Shown: positions 1-7,341, numbered from the stretch's first letter. The stretch is DNA of 7,341 bases from JADLDB01 sp040752975 (GCA_040752975.1 JBFMHF010000233.1:1-7341); one strand, 5' to 3'. Notes: generated by a model from the letters alone, not told the origin. Translations and numbers: made by a program.

Positions 1-89
1 CTGCCGCCGACGGACCCGCCGCCGCCGCCGACGGAGCCGCCACCGCCACCAACGGAGCCGCCACCGCCGCCGACGGAGCCACCGCCTGT
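1..89 (-). repeat. 21-bp tandem repeat coding for a Gly-Ser-Val linker
   Basis: The hexamer GACGGA or its variant AACGGA recurs at 9, 30, 51 and 72, an exact 21-base period over four units. Each unit encodes seven residues (about five glycines plus Ser-Val) on the minus strand. Because the period is a multiple of three, gain or loss of a unit would change linker length without a frameshift. The array may continue past the left edge. Confidence 0.8.
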
Positions 90-164
90 CCCGCCCCCAC
101 CACCTCCGGAGCACCCGGCAGCCACCACCATCACGACGAGCCATTTCGCAATGAATCTGCTCAT
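1..164 (-). CDS. Predicted Gly-rich lipoprotein, N-terminal part only
   Basis: This is the N-terminus of a gene that runs off the left edge, so only about 54 codons are visible. Translation from the ATG at 164-162 gives a short basic start, a hydrophobic stretch (WLVVMVVAAGC) and a cysteine at residue 18 that fits a lipobox (A-A-G-C), with a serine after it. From there it is almost only glycine, with four S-V-G-G-G-G-G style repeats. In lipoproteins with this layout the glycine stretch usually tethers a folded domain to the membrane, but that domain is outside the window, so no function can be given. The start is supported by a purine tract (A followed by eight G) four bases upstream. The gene is divergent from the ATPase at 346. 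The signal peptide and lipidation are inferred; the linker is directly seen. Confidence 0.72.
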   Translation of the reverse strand, partial: MSRFIAKWLVVMVVAAGCSGGGGGGTGGGSVGGGGGSVGGGGGSVGGGGGSVGG

Positions 165-168
165 TTCG

Positions 169-177
169 CCCCCCCCT
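169..177 (-). promoter_or_regulatory. G8-tract ribosome binding site of the left-edge lipoprotein
   Basis: On the minus strand the sequence is A followed by eight G, then four bases and the ATG at 164. It can serve as a Shine-Dalgarno sequence, and it supports this start. A homopolymer of this length right at the ribosome binding site could vary by slippage, changing SD-start spacing. It could also be miscounted in sequencing. Confidence 0.45.
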
Positions 178-310
178 GGCCATTGTCCCCCAAGACGAGA
201 GCGTGCGCTTGTCGGCTGAAAGCTGCAAGTGGCGACGGCGGCGAGGGCGACAACCCGATGGGAGGTCTGCGCGCGCCCGCCCCGAGGACGCCCGCGCGAC
301 CAGCGAGCTC

Positions 311-345
311 TTGAGAAATCGAAAGTGGCACTTTAGATTTCTCAA
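311..345 (+). promoter_or_regulatory. 35-bp near-perfect palindrome with embedded promoter
   Basis: Outer arms TTGAGAAATC (311-320) and GATTTCTCAA (336-345) are exact reverse complements. Inside, AAAGTG-G-CACTTT (322-334) is a second perfect inverted repeat about the same centre (G328). Only the pair 321/335 mismatches. The element is about 34% GC (12 of 35) in a very GC-rich neighbourhood. It holds TTGAGA (311-316; 5/6 to the -35 consensus), 17 bases, then TAGATT (334-339; 4/6 to the -10 consensus). A transcript from it would begin at about 346, the first base of the ATPase start codon. The reverse strand has the same TTGAGA with a weaker TCGATT at 17 bp, facing the lipoprotein at 164. The palindrome is directly seen. 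Its role as promoter plus operator for a dimeric or multimeric repressor, possibly the ATPase itself, is inferred. Confidence 0.7.
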
Positions 346-1497
346 GTGCGTCAAATCACCCGCCGCCTGGCCGAGCCGCTGCGTCGCGCCGCGCGAGGCT
401 TCCCCGCGGTCGTCTTGACCGGCCCTCGGCGCGCCGGGAAGACCTTCTGCCTGCGCCACACCTTCCCCGAGGCCGACTACCGTCTCCTCGAGGCCCCAGA
501 CGTGTTGGCACAGGTGAAGGCCGACCCACGAGGCTTCCTGGACGAGGTCCGGCTCCCCGTCATCCTCGATGAGATTCAGAACGCCCTCGAGCTGCTGCCC
601 TACATCCGCGCGCGTGTCGACGCGCGGCCACGAGCGACGGGCCGATGGCTCCTCACCGGCTCCCATGACTTCTCGATGATGGAGGGGTTATCGGAGTCGA
701 TGGCGGGGCGCGCCGCCGTCCTCCGCATGCTGCCGCTCTCGGTGCCGGAGCTGCACGAGGTGGACCTCCTCCGAGGCGGCTTCCCCGAGGTGTGGGCGCG
801 CCCGAAGGTGGCGGCGACCTGGTTCCAGTCGTACCTGCAGACCTACCTCGAGCGCGACGTGCGGTCCGTCACGCAGGTGAAGGACCTCTCGACGTTCCGG
901 CGCTTCCTCGGGCTGGTGGCCGCACGCAACGCCCAGTTGCTCAACCGCACGGAGCTCGCCGCTCCCCTGGGCGTGAGCATCCCCACGGTCGGACAGTGGC
1001 TGTCGGTGCTGGAGACCACAGGTGTGGTGCTCTCCGTGCCGCCGTACTTCGAGAACTTCGAGAAGCGGCTCATCAAGAGCCCGAAGCTTTACTGGGCGGA
1101 CACCGGCCTCTTGTGCCACCTCCTGGGCATCACCGACCGGGGGGCGCTCGCGCGCTCTGCGTTTCACGGGCCCGTCTTCGAAACCCTCGTCGCCACGGAG
1201 ATTGCCAAGGCGCAGCTCAACGCCGGCGGCGTGGTGCAGCTCTACCACTTTCGCGATCAACAGGGCCTCGAGGTCGACTTCCTCGTGCCCCGCGCCGGTG
1301 GGAGCGTCGACCTGGTCGAGGCGAAGGCGACGAAGACCATCACGCCGGAGATGGCCCGCCCGCTTCAGACGCTCTCCGCGGCCCTCAAGAAGCGGCCCCA
1401 CCGCGCGCTCATCGTCCACCCCGGCGACGCGCGCGCGCGCACCGTCGCTCCGGGCGTACTGGCCGTCGGGCTCGAGGCCTGGCTCGACGAGTGGTGA
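346..1497 (+). CDS. AAA ATPase with DUF4143 C-terminal domain
   Basis: A 383-residue protein of the AAA_14/DUF4143 family, which is widespread in bacteria and archaea and has no settled function. Walker A is GPRRAGKT (26-33), Walker B is VILDE (72-76), and the sensor-1-like segment is LLTGS (102-106). A helix-turn-helix-like region follows at about 196-235. The C-terminus has the family's nuclease-fold signature: D311 in EVDFLV and E326-x-K328 in VEAKA, a PD-(D/E)XK-like set. The segment between LPLSVPEL and LLRGGFPE (about 136-142) looks shorter than I expect for the family, so a small in-frame deletion is possible. The start is the GTG at 346: an in-frame TAG at 334-336 rules out upstream ATG/GTG/TTG starts. 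No Shine-Dalgarno is seen; the preceding 35 bases are the palindrome. The gene stands alone, divergent from one lipoprotein and convergent with the DUF2330 gene. DNA binding or nuclease activity is possible but unproven. Confidence 0.9.
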   Translation: MRQITRRLAEPLRRAARGFPAVVLTGPRRAGKTFCLRHTFPEADYRLLEAPDVLAQVKADPRGFLDEVRLPVILDEIQNALELLPYIRARVDARPRATGRWLLTGSHDFSMMEGLSESMAGRAAVLRMLPLSVPELHEVDLLRGGFPEVWARPKVAATWFQSYLQTYLERDVRSVTQVKDLSTFRRFLGLVAARNAQLLNRTELAAPLGVSIPTVGQWLSVLETTGVVLSVPPYFENFEKRLIKSPKLYWADTGLLCHLLGITDRGALARSAFHGPVFETLVATEIAKAQLNAGGVVQLYHFRDQQGLEVDFLVPRAGGSVDLVEAKATKTITPEMARPLQTLSAALKKRPHRALIVHPGDARARTVAPGVLAVGLEAWLDEW

Positions 1498-1573
1498 CGC
1501 AGGGCTTCGCCCGACTCCCGCAACGCCATGCGCAGGCCGCACCCCGACCGCAGTCAGCCCGCGCAGGTGCGAC

Positions 1574-1587
1574 TCAGTCCGGACTGA
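1574..1587. other. 14-bp palindrome at a convergent gene junction
   Basis: TCAGTCCGGACTGA is a perfect palindrome immediately downstream of the DUF2330 stop codon, in the 90-base gap between convergent genes. A weak hairpin GGGC-TTC-GCCC (1502-1512) lies just after the ATPase stop. Neither has a clear T tract, so a bidirectional terminator is only a guess. Confidence 0.3.
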
Positions 1588-3102
<1,515 letters not shown>

Positions 3103-3109
3103 GTGGTGT

Positions 3110-3116
3110 CCCTCCC
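3110..3116 (-). promoter_or_regulatory. Shine-Dalgarno that sets the DUF2330 start
   Basis: GGGAGGG on the minus strand, seven bases before the ATG at 3102. It decides between this start and the in-frame GTG 24 bases upstream. Confidence 0.7.
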
Positions 3117-3183
3117 GTCTGGGCACTCTGACAAAAGGAGGGGCGAGGCGGCGCGAAAATCTGCTGGCCGCGCCCGTTCGAAG

Positions 3184-4212
3184 TCAGGGGACGCGCACCG
3201 CGCCCTGCTCGAAGACGGGGTGGTTGGCGCAGCGGTAGCCGTAGGTGCCGAAGTTGGGGAAGCGCACCACCTTCGTCGTGCCGAAGGTGGTCGTCATGTT
3301 CCGGTCCGAAGGCCCGCACGTCTGCTGCAGCGGGTGGATGGAGAAGCTGCCGGAGAAGGTGACGTCCTGCGTGGTGGTGACGCGGATGCACTTCGGCGAG
3401 TAGCCCGTGCTGCCGAAGGTGATGGTGCGGCTCGCGGTCGGGGCGGTGCGGTCATCCCAGGTGGTGCAGTTGGCGGGAAAGCCGGTGCACGGCGGCGGCT
3501 CGCAGACGTGGCTCGAGTTACACACCCACGGCAGGCCGGCGTCCACGCAGTCGCCGTCGCCGCAGCAGCCGCCTGCGGGCACGCAGGAGTCCGGGCACTC
3601 CAGTTGGCCGGCGGGACAGGTGAAGGTGAAGGCCTGGGAGCCGCCGTCGAGGCCAGGCGAGGTGACGTGCAGGGCTCGCACGCCCGGCGCGGTGTCGCGC
3701 ACATGGAAGGTCCGCTCCGTCGCGCCCGCGGCGAGGAACCACTGGGCGGGCGTGCTGATGCAGCCCGCCTCGTTGAAGAGCTCGAAGGTGGTGGTGCCGG
3801 AGGAGAAGGCGAGCGGCACGTTGGCCGACGCGGTGACGGGCGCGCCACAGCGGTCCTGCAACTGCACGCGCACCACCGCGCTGCACGTCTGTGTTTCCAG
3901 CGTCTGCGGCGCCGACACGAAGGCCAGCTGCGCCGCGCCGCCACAGCCCGCGTCCTCCGCGCCGCCATCGAGGCCCGCGTCGACGTCACCGCCGTCCAGG
4001 TCGCCCGCGTCCGCTTCTCCGCCTCCGCCCCCGACTCCTCCGCCTTCGCCCGCGTCGCCGTCGCCGCCTCCACCGCCCAGGCCGCCACCGGCGCCTCCTC
4101 CTCCGCCTCCCGTGGCGCCACCGCCTGCGCCGCCGTCCTCAGCCGGGGGTGCGTTGGAGCACGCGACGAGCACGGAGAGCATCACTCCCACCAGCAGCAG
4201 TCGGCGAGTCAT
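3184..4212 (-). CDS. Lipoprotein with Ig-like, Cys-rich and cupredoxin-like regions
   Basis: A 342-residue predicted lipoprotein. MTRRLLLVGVMLSVLVAC gives a signal peptide with lipobox L-V-A-C and lipidated C18. A Gly/Asp-rich linker follows to about 92. Residues 95-190 resemble the beta-sandwich (Ig-like) segments of other myxobacterial lipoproteins. Residues 199-241 are Cys-rich (CPDSC, GGCCGDGDC, CNSSHVC), probably disulphide-bonded. The C-terminus (about 262-342) resembles a plastocyanin-like cupredoxin: H293 in SIHPL, then YRCANH with C328 and H331, matching a type-1 copper site. The axial position (Cys+8) is Q336 rather than methionine. Electron transfer or copper binding at the cell surface is therefore inferred. 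The start at 4212 is chosen for the signal peptide; an in-frame extension to 4518 exists, but it would be encoded by the 89-bp repeats and is rejected. No strong SD is seen. It lies upstream of the DUF2330 gene, perhaps as one operon. Confidence 0.8.
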   Translation of the reverse strand: MTRRLLLVGVMLSVLVACSNAPPAEDGGAGGGATGGGGGGAGGGLGGGGGDGDAGEGGGVGGGGGEADAGDLDGGDVDAGLDGGAEDAGCGGAAQLAFVSAPQTLETQTCSAVVRVQLQDRCGAPVTASANVPLAFSSGTTTFELFNEAGCISTPAQWFLAAGATERTFHVRDTAPGVRALHVTSPGLDGGSQAFTFTCPAGQLECPDSCVPAGGCCGDGDCVDAGLPWVCNSSHVCEPPPCTGFPANCTTWDDRTAPTASRTITFGSTGYSPKCIRVTTTQDVTFSGSFSIHPLQQTCGPSDRNMTTTFGTTKVVRFPNFGTYGYRCANHPVFEQGAVRVP

Positions 4213-4262
4213 CCGGCAGACACTACACCGGCGGAGCTGCCCGGAGGCGCCCGTCGCCGGCA

Positions 4263-4607
4263 GCGGGTGCGGGCCTTGAGGCCGGGACGACCAGGTGCGC
4301 TCGGCGCGTGTGTCTGCGCGCCATGAGACAGGACGTGCACCCAGCGTCATCAGCGGTGCGGGTGCGCGGAGGGCTTGAAGCCGGTCCGCTCGACGCGTGT
4401 GGCTGTGCGCCATGAAACGGGACACCCACCCAGCGTCATCAGCGGTGCGGGTGCGCGGAGGGCTTGAAGCCGGTCCGCTCGACGCGTGTGGCTGTGCGCC
4501 CTGAAACGGGACACCCACCCAGCGTCATCAGCGGCTGCCTTGAAGCCGGTCCGCTCGGCGCACGTGGCTGCGCGCCTCGAGGTTGGGCATGGCGCACAGC
4601 GCCGTCA
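4263..4607. repeat. Tandem array of about 89-bp units, four copies
   Basis: Units are 4263-4352 (90 bp, divergent), 4353-4441 (89 bp), 4442-4530 (89 bp) and 4531-4607 (77 bp, shortened and divergent). The two central units differ at one base only (a4412 against c4501). Unit ends share AGCGTCATCA or a variant. Each unit can form a small hairpin near its start: GGCT-TGA-AGCC in the central units, and GGCC-TTGA-GGCC in the first, where paired bases change together. CACCC and GGGTG arms also pair across unit junctions. Units of 89 bases are not a multiple of three, and open frames through them change between copies, so this is not a protein repeat. There are no spacers, so it is not a CRISPR array. 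It fills the gap between a minus-strand lipoprotein and a plus-strand regulator; function unknown. Confidence 0.85.
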
Positions 4608-4826
4608 GCGGGCGCGGGGAAGCGGCAGTCGACGCGAGGCGGCACCTTTCGCTACCCGCGCCACATGCGCGGGGGGTTGGAGCAACGACGGCAGGCTCCC
4701 CATCAGGTTGGGAATCGCCTCGCTGGCGCTCAGACAGCGCCGCCGACCGCGCACGAGCCCGGGCCACGGGACACATCGCGCCGGCTTTGACTCAGGGGCC
4801 CGGACAGGTGAGAAGGCAGCCGCCTC
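4608..4826. other. Non-coding stretch upstream of the response regulator
   Basis: No convincing gene is seen. It holds two GC-rich hairpins with five-base loops: CCCGCGC/GCGCGGG (arms 4655-4661 and 4667-4673, loop CACAT) and GGCGCT/AGCGCC (arms 4725-4730 and 4736-4741, loop CAGAC). Open frames pass through on both strands but have no supported start or family. The promoter of the response regulator probably lies here, but I see no clear sigma70 or sigma54 match. A weak AGAAGG (4811-4816), ten bases before the ATG, is the only candidate ribosome binding site. Confidence 0.5.
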
Positions 4827-6452
4827 ATGGACCCCGTTGAGCCCACCGGCGAGCTTCCGACGTTGGACCTCCAGCGCCGCGTCTTCGTGGCCCTGGCGGA
4901 CGACGCCGTGCGGGCGGACCTGGTGGGGCGGCTCGAGCGCGCCGGCTACCTGGTGCACGCCCAGGCCACCATCGACGGCTTGCACGAGCAGGTGCTGTCA
5001 TGGCGGCCGGAGTTGCTGGTGCTGGGCGAGACGTACGCGCGCGGCACCGGGCGGCAGGCCCTGCTCAAGCTGCGCTCGTCCGGCGCCACCTTCTCGGTGC
5101 CGGTGGTGGCCGCGCTGGAAGACGTGTCGGTGCCCAACATCCTCCGCTGGCTGCGCGTGGGCGTGGTGGAGGTCTGGCGCCTGCCGTGGACGCGCGACCC
5201 GGCGCCCCGCGTGAAGACGCTGCTCGACGAGTGCCTCGAGACGCTGGTGCAGACGGCCGGGCCGCGCACGCGCCTGCTGGCCTTCGCCCGCCGCGCGAAG
5301 CTGGAAGGCACCGTCGTCATCTACCCCGACACGCCCTTCGAGGCGCGCGCCAGCTTCGTGGGCGGCGAGCTCAAGGACGCGCGCTTCGGGCCGCTGGAAG
5401 GTGTGCCGGCGCTGGACCAGATGCTCGAGTTGGACGACGCGCCGGTGCGGTGGGCGGAGGGGACCAGCACCGACCCGACGGGCCGCGCGCTGGCGAAGCC
5501 GGGCCCGCGCACGTCGGTGCTGGTGGTGGAAGACGAGGACTCGGTGCGCGCGCTCGTCTCGCGGCAGCTGGCGAGCGCCGGCTTCAAGGTGGAGACGGCC
5601 GCCGACGGCGCGGAAGGTCTCCAGCGGGCGCTCGCGAAGTCGTACGACCTCATCGTGGTGGACCTGGGCCTCCCGCGCCTCGACGGCTGGGGCCTGCTGC
5701 GGCAGCTGCGCGAAGACGTGGTGGCGCGTGAGTCGGCGGTGGTGGTGCTGTCGGCGCACGACGACGAGGTGGACACGCTGAAGGCGGCCCGCGCCGGCGC
5801 GCGCGCGTACTTGAAGAAGTCGGGCCGGGCGAAGGAACTCCTGCAGGCCGCCTCGCTGCTGGCGGGCCCGCGCGCGACGACGTGGGAGAGCCTCGAGGCC
5901 TTCCGCGAGACGAGGGTGGAGCTCCGCGCGGTGGGCCCGGTGTGGCTCTTGCGCGCGCTGGCCGAGCTGGACTGCGCGGGGCGGCTCGAGCTGGAAGACG
6001 CGCTCGGCCGTTACGAGGTGACGGTGGCCAAGGGCCAGTTCCTCGAGGCGGTGGCGCAGACGGGCAGCCTGCGGGTGACGGGCCCGGTAGCGCTGGAAGC
6101 TGTGCTGTCCAGCCGTGGGGAAGGCCGCTTCGTCTTCGCCGAGATGAAGGTGCCCGCGGCCGCGCCGTGGCTGTACGACGTGGTGGACGTGGTGTGCGAC
6201 GGGCTGCGGAAGGACCACGCCCGACTGCTGGCCCGCGCCATTCAGGACCCCGGGCGCCTCTACTTCAACGAGGAGCTGGCGCAGCTGTTTGCCCGCCTCG
6301 CCACGCCCGGAGAGCTGAAGGTGCTGGAAGGGGTGCGGCAGGCGCCCAGCAGCTTCGACGCGCTGGCCGAGCAGGTTGGGCTCGAGGCGGAAGACGTCAC
6401 CGCGGCCCTCGGCGAGCTCTTGCGGCGCGGCGTGTTGTCCGTGCAGCCCTGA
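4827..6452 (+). CDS. Two-receiver response regulator with DUF4388/PATAN-like segments
   Basis: A 541-residue soluble signalling protein. Residues 17-135 fold like a receiver domain but look inactive: the acidic pair D25-D26 is kept, while the phosphorylated Asp is replaced (LVLGE, near G67) and the conserved Lys region reads WRLP. Residues about 146-207 resemble a DUF4388/PATAN-type segment. A canonical receiver follows at 229-345, with pocket acids E235 and D236, phosphoacceptor D279 (VVDLGLP), S309 and K331. A second DUF4388-like region covers about 355-443, and residues 485-541 look like a winged-helix or wHTH-like tail (FDALAEQVGLEAEDVTAALGEL). No histidine kinase, GGDEF or clear DNA-binding output domain is seen, so the role is probably a phosphorylation-controlled adaptor that binds partners. 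No partner kinase lies in the window. The ATG at 4827 has only a weak, distant SD, but the receiver begins soon after it. Domain boundaries are by eye. Confidence 0.87.
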   Translation: MDPVEPTGELPTLDLQRRVFVALADDAVRADLVGRLERAGYLVHAQATIDGLHEQVLSWRPELLVLGETYARGTGRQALLKLRSSGATFSVPVVAALEDVSVPNILRWLRVGVVEVWRLPWTRDPAPRVKTLLDECLETLVQTAGPRTRLLAFARRAKLEGTVVIYPDTPFEARASFVGGELKDARFGPLEGVPALDQMLELDDAPVRWAEGTSTDPTGRALAKPGPRTSVLVVEDEDSVRALVSRQLASAGFKVETAADGAEGLQRALAKSYDLIVVDLGLPRLDGWGLLRQLREDVVARESAVVVLSAHDDEVDTLKAARAGARAYLKKSGRAKELLQAASLLAGPRATTWESLEAFRETRVELRAVGPVWLLRALAELDCAGRLELEDALGRYEVTVAKGQFLEAVAQTGSLRVTGPVALEAVLSSRGEGRFVFAEMKVPAAAPWLYDVVDVVCDGLRKDHARLLARAIQDPGRLYFNEELAQLFARLATPGELKVLEGVRQAPSSFDALAEQVGLEAEDVTAALGELLRRGVLSVQP

Positions 6453-6522
6453 GCTGTTGGGCGCTGCTTCACTGCACTGCACAGAACGCCCCGTCGGCTC
6501 CGCCGCGGAAACGACTGGGCCC

Positions 6523-6552
6523 CTGGGCGAGTGCATGTCAGCGCTCGCCCGG
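6523..6552 (+). terminator. Strong GC hairpin after the response regulator
   Basis: CTGGGCGAGTGC (6523-6534) pairs with GCGCTCGCCCGG (6541-6552): 12 pairs including two G-U wobbles, with a six-base loop (ATGTCA). It begins 71 bases after the response-regulator stop and ends 27 bases before the next ATG. No T run follows, so it may be a Rho-independent-like terminator of the kind seen in GC-rich genomes, or a 5' leader structure of the next gene. Confidence 0.45.
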
Positions 6553-6578
6553 CGAGGTTGTGTCAACATCGGTCGTCC

Positions 6579-7319
6579 ATGACTTCGCGAAACCGGACGC
6601 ACCGAGCTGGCCCACTTCTCGTGTTCGCCGTCACGCTGGGCGTGGGTTGTTCGAAGCCGCCGCCGCCCGTCGAGCCGCCGAAGGTGGACGTGCGCGCCGA
6701 GCTACGGAAGCACGGCGAGTGGATCGTCGTCGCCCCCTGGGGAAAGGTGTGGCACCCGCACGCCACGGAGGTGGGCCAGGACTTCATGCCCTACGTCAGC
6801 GGCGGTGGCTGGGTGTACGGGAAGGACGGCTGGGTCTTCGAGTCGAAGTGGTACTGGGGCCAGTGGGTGTTCCACACCGGCCGCTGGTTCTCCGCCGACG
6901 ACCTCGGGTGGCTGTGGTGGCCCGATCCCGCCGAGACGTGGGGCGCTGCGTGGGTGGAGTGGCGCACCGGCGACGGGCACGTGGGGTGGGCGCCGCTCCC
7001 GCCGGACGTGCGCGGGGCGCGCCACGAGACGCCGCCGTGGACCTACGTGAAGCTGCGCCACACGTCGGCGCGCGAGGTGGAGAAGTTCGCCGTGAAGGAC
7101 GTGGCGAAGGTGCACGCCAGCGCCCAGCCGCTTCCCGCCGTCGGGCCGGACCCCGAAGTCGTCCGCGCCGCCGGGGGAATGGACCGCGACCCACCCTCGC
7201 TCGAGCCGGTCGAGGCTGCACCTCCCCCCGCGGTGGAGGCCGCACCGGAGCCAGCGCCCGAGCCGGAGGCCCCTCCGCCGCCGGCGAAGAAGACGAAGAA
7301 GCCGAAGAAGAGGAAGTGA
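6579..7319 (+). CDS. Trp-rich DUF6600-like lipoprotein
   Basis: A 246-residue predicted secreted protein. The start MTSRNRTHRAG is basic, followed by the hydrophobic core PLLVFAVTLGVGC. C24 is a possible lipidation site, although G-V-G-C is a weak lipobox. Residues about 45-155 are rich in Trp, Tyr and Gly in repeated short motifs (GWVYGKDGWVFE, WYWGQWVFHTGRW, LGWLWWPDP, AAWVEWR, VGWAPLPP). This matches my memory of DUF6600-type proteins, whose function is unknown. After about residue 175 the chain becomes Pro/Glu/Ala-rich and ends in a Lys-rich tail (KKTKKPKKRK), which could bind acidic polymers. The ATG at 6579 is preferred over an in-frame GTG at 6531 because it gives a proper signal peptide and the GTG lies inside the hairpin. 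No good SD is visible for either. Same direction as the response regulator, 126 bases downstream. Confidence 0.8.
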   Translation: MTSRNRTHRAGPLLVFAVTLGVGCSKPPPPVEPPKVDVRAELRKHGEWIVVAPWGKVWHPHATEVGQDFMPYVSGGGWVYGKDGWVFESKWYWGQWVFHTGRWFSADDLGWLWWPDPAETWGAAWVEWRTGDGHVGWAPLPPDVRGARHETPPWTYVKLRHTSAREVEKFAVKDVAKVHASAQPLPAVGPDPEVVRAAGGMDRDPPSLEPVEAAPPPAVEAAPEPAPEPEAPPPPAKKTKKPKKRK

Positions 7320-7341
7320 CGCCCGGCACCCCCGACGTCGG

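Noticed and set aside
203..418. Small plus-strand open frame overlapping the palindrome and the ATPase start
   Set aside because: Arg-rich, has no family features, no supported ribosome binding site, and overlaps the better-supported ATPase in another frame.
311..1497. Toxin-antitoxin or restriction-modification pair
   Set aside because: The ATPase stands alone. No partner toxin, antitoxin or methylase gene adjoins it within the window.
3103..3126. Upstream GTG start for the DUF2330 gene
   Set aside because: The Shine-Dalgarno GGGAGGG lies inside this extension, seven bases before the ATG at 3102, and the signal peptide begins properly only at that ATG.
4213..4518. N-terminal extension of the cupredoxin-like lipoprotein through the repeats
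   Set aside because: It would put about 100 Arg/Pro-rich residues before a clear signal peptide and lipobox. The repeat length is not a multiple of three, so the frame is not maintained from unit to unit.
4263..4607. CRISPR-like repeat array
   Set aside because: The whole 89-bp unit is repeated with no unique spacers, only about four copies are present, and no cas gene is nearby.
4608..4826. Fragment of a transposase or a small gene
   Set aside because: Open frames exist on both strands, but none shows a motif, start site or inverted ends that I can support.
4998..6602. Long minus-strand open frame antisense to the response regulator
   Set aside because: No recognisable domain, and biased Arg/His/Gln composition. 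The plus strand has a canonical receiver domain.

Overview
The window looks like a stretch of myxobacterial chromosome (Myxococcota, probably suborder Cystobacterineae). This is inferred from the very high GC content with strong third-position bias, several predicted secreted lipoproteins with long Gly-rich linkers after the lipidated cysteine, a DUF2330 protein, and a response regulator that carries DUF4388/PATAN-like segments. No rRNA, tRNA, CRISPR array, intact insertion sequence or phage gene is seen.

Layout. The left edge (1-164, minus) is the N-terminus of a lipoprotein with a 21-bp-repeat Gly-rich linker. It diverges from an AAA ATPase with a DUF4143 C-terminus (346-1497, plus). Between them lies the most striking element of the window: a 35-bp, AT-rich, almost perfect palindrome (311-345) that ends exactly at the ATPase GTG start and contains a sigma70-like promoter with 17-bp spacing. 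That geometry suggests an autoregulated, leaderless gene. The ATPase converges on a two-gene minus-strand block: a cupredoxin-like lipoprotein (3184-4212) followed after 81 bases by a secreted DUF2330 protein (1588-3102). These may be co-transcribed and both act outside the cytoplasm.

The 614-base divergent gap at 4213-4826 holds a tandem array of about 89-bp units (4263-4607), two of them differing at one base, then about 220 bases without a gene but with two GC-rich hairpins. Rightward from there are a multidomain response regulator (4827-6452) and a Trp-rich DUF6600-like lipoprotein (6579-7319). A strong hairpin (6523-6552) lies between them.

No single pathway unites the genes. The ATPase with its palindrome looks like a self-contained accessory module inserted among envelope and signalling genes. 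The rest suggests cell-envelope proteins next to a phospho-signalling adaptor. Long open frames antisense to the genes are GC-driven shadows and are not annotated.
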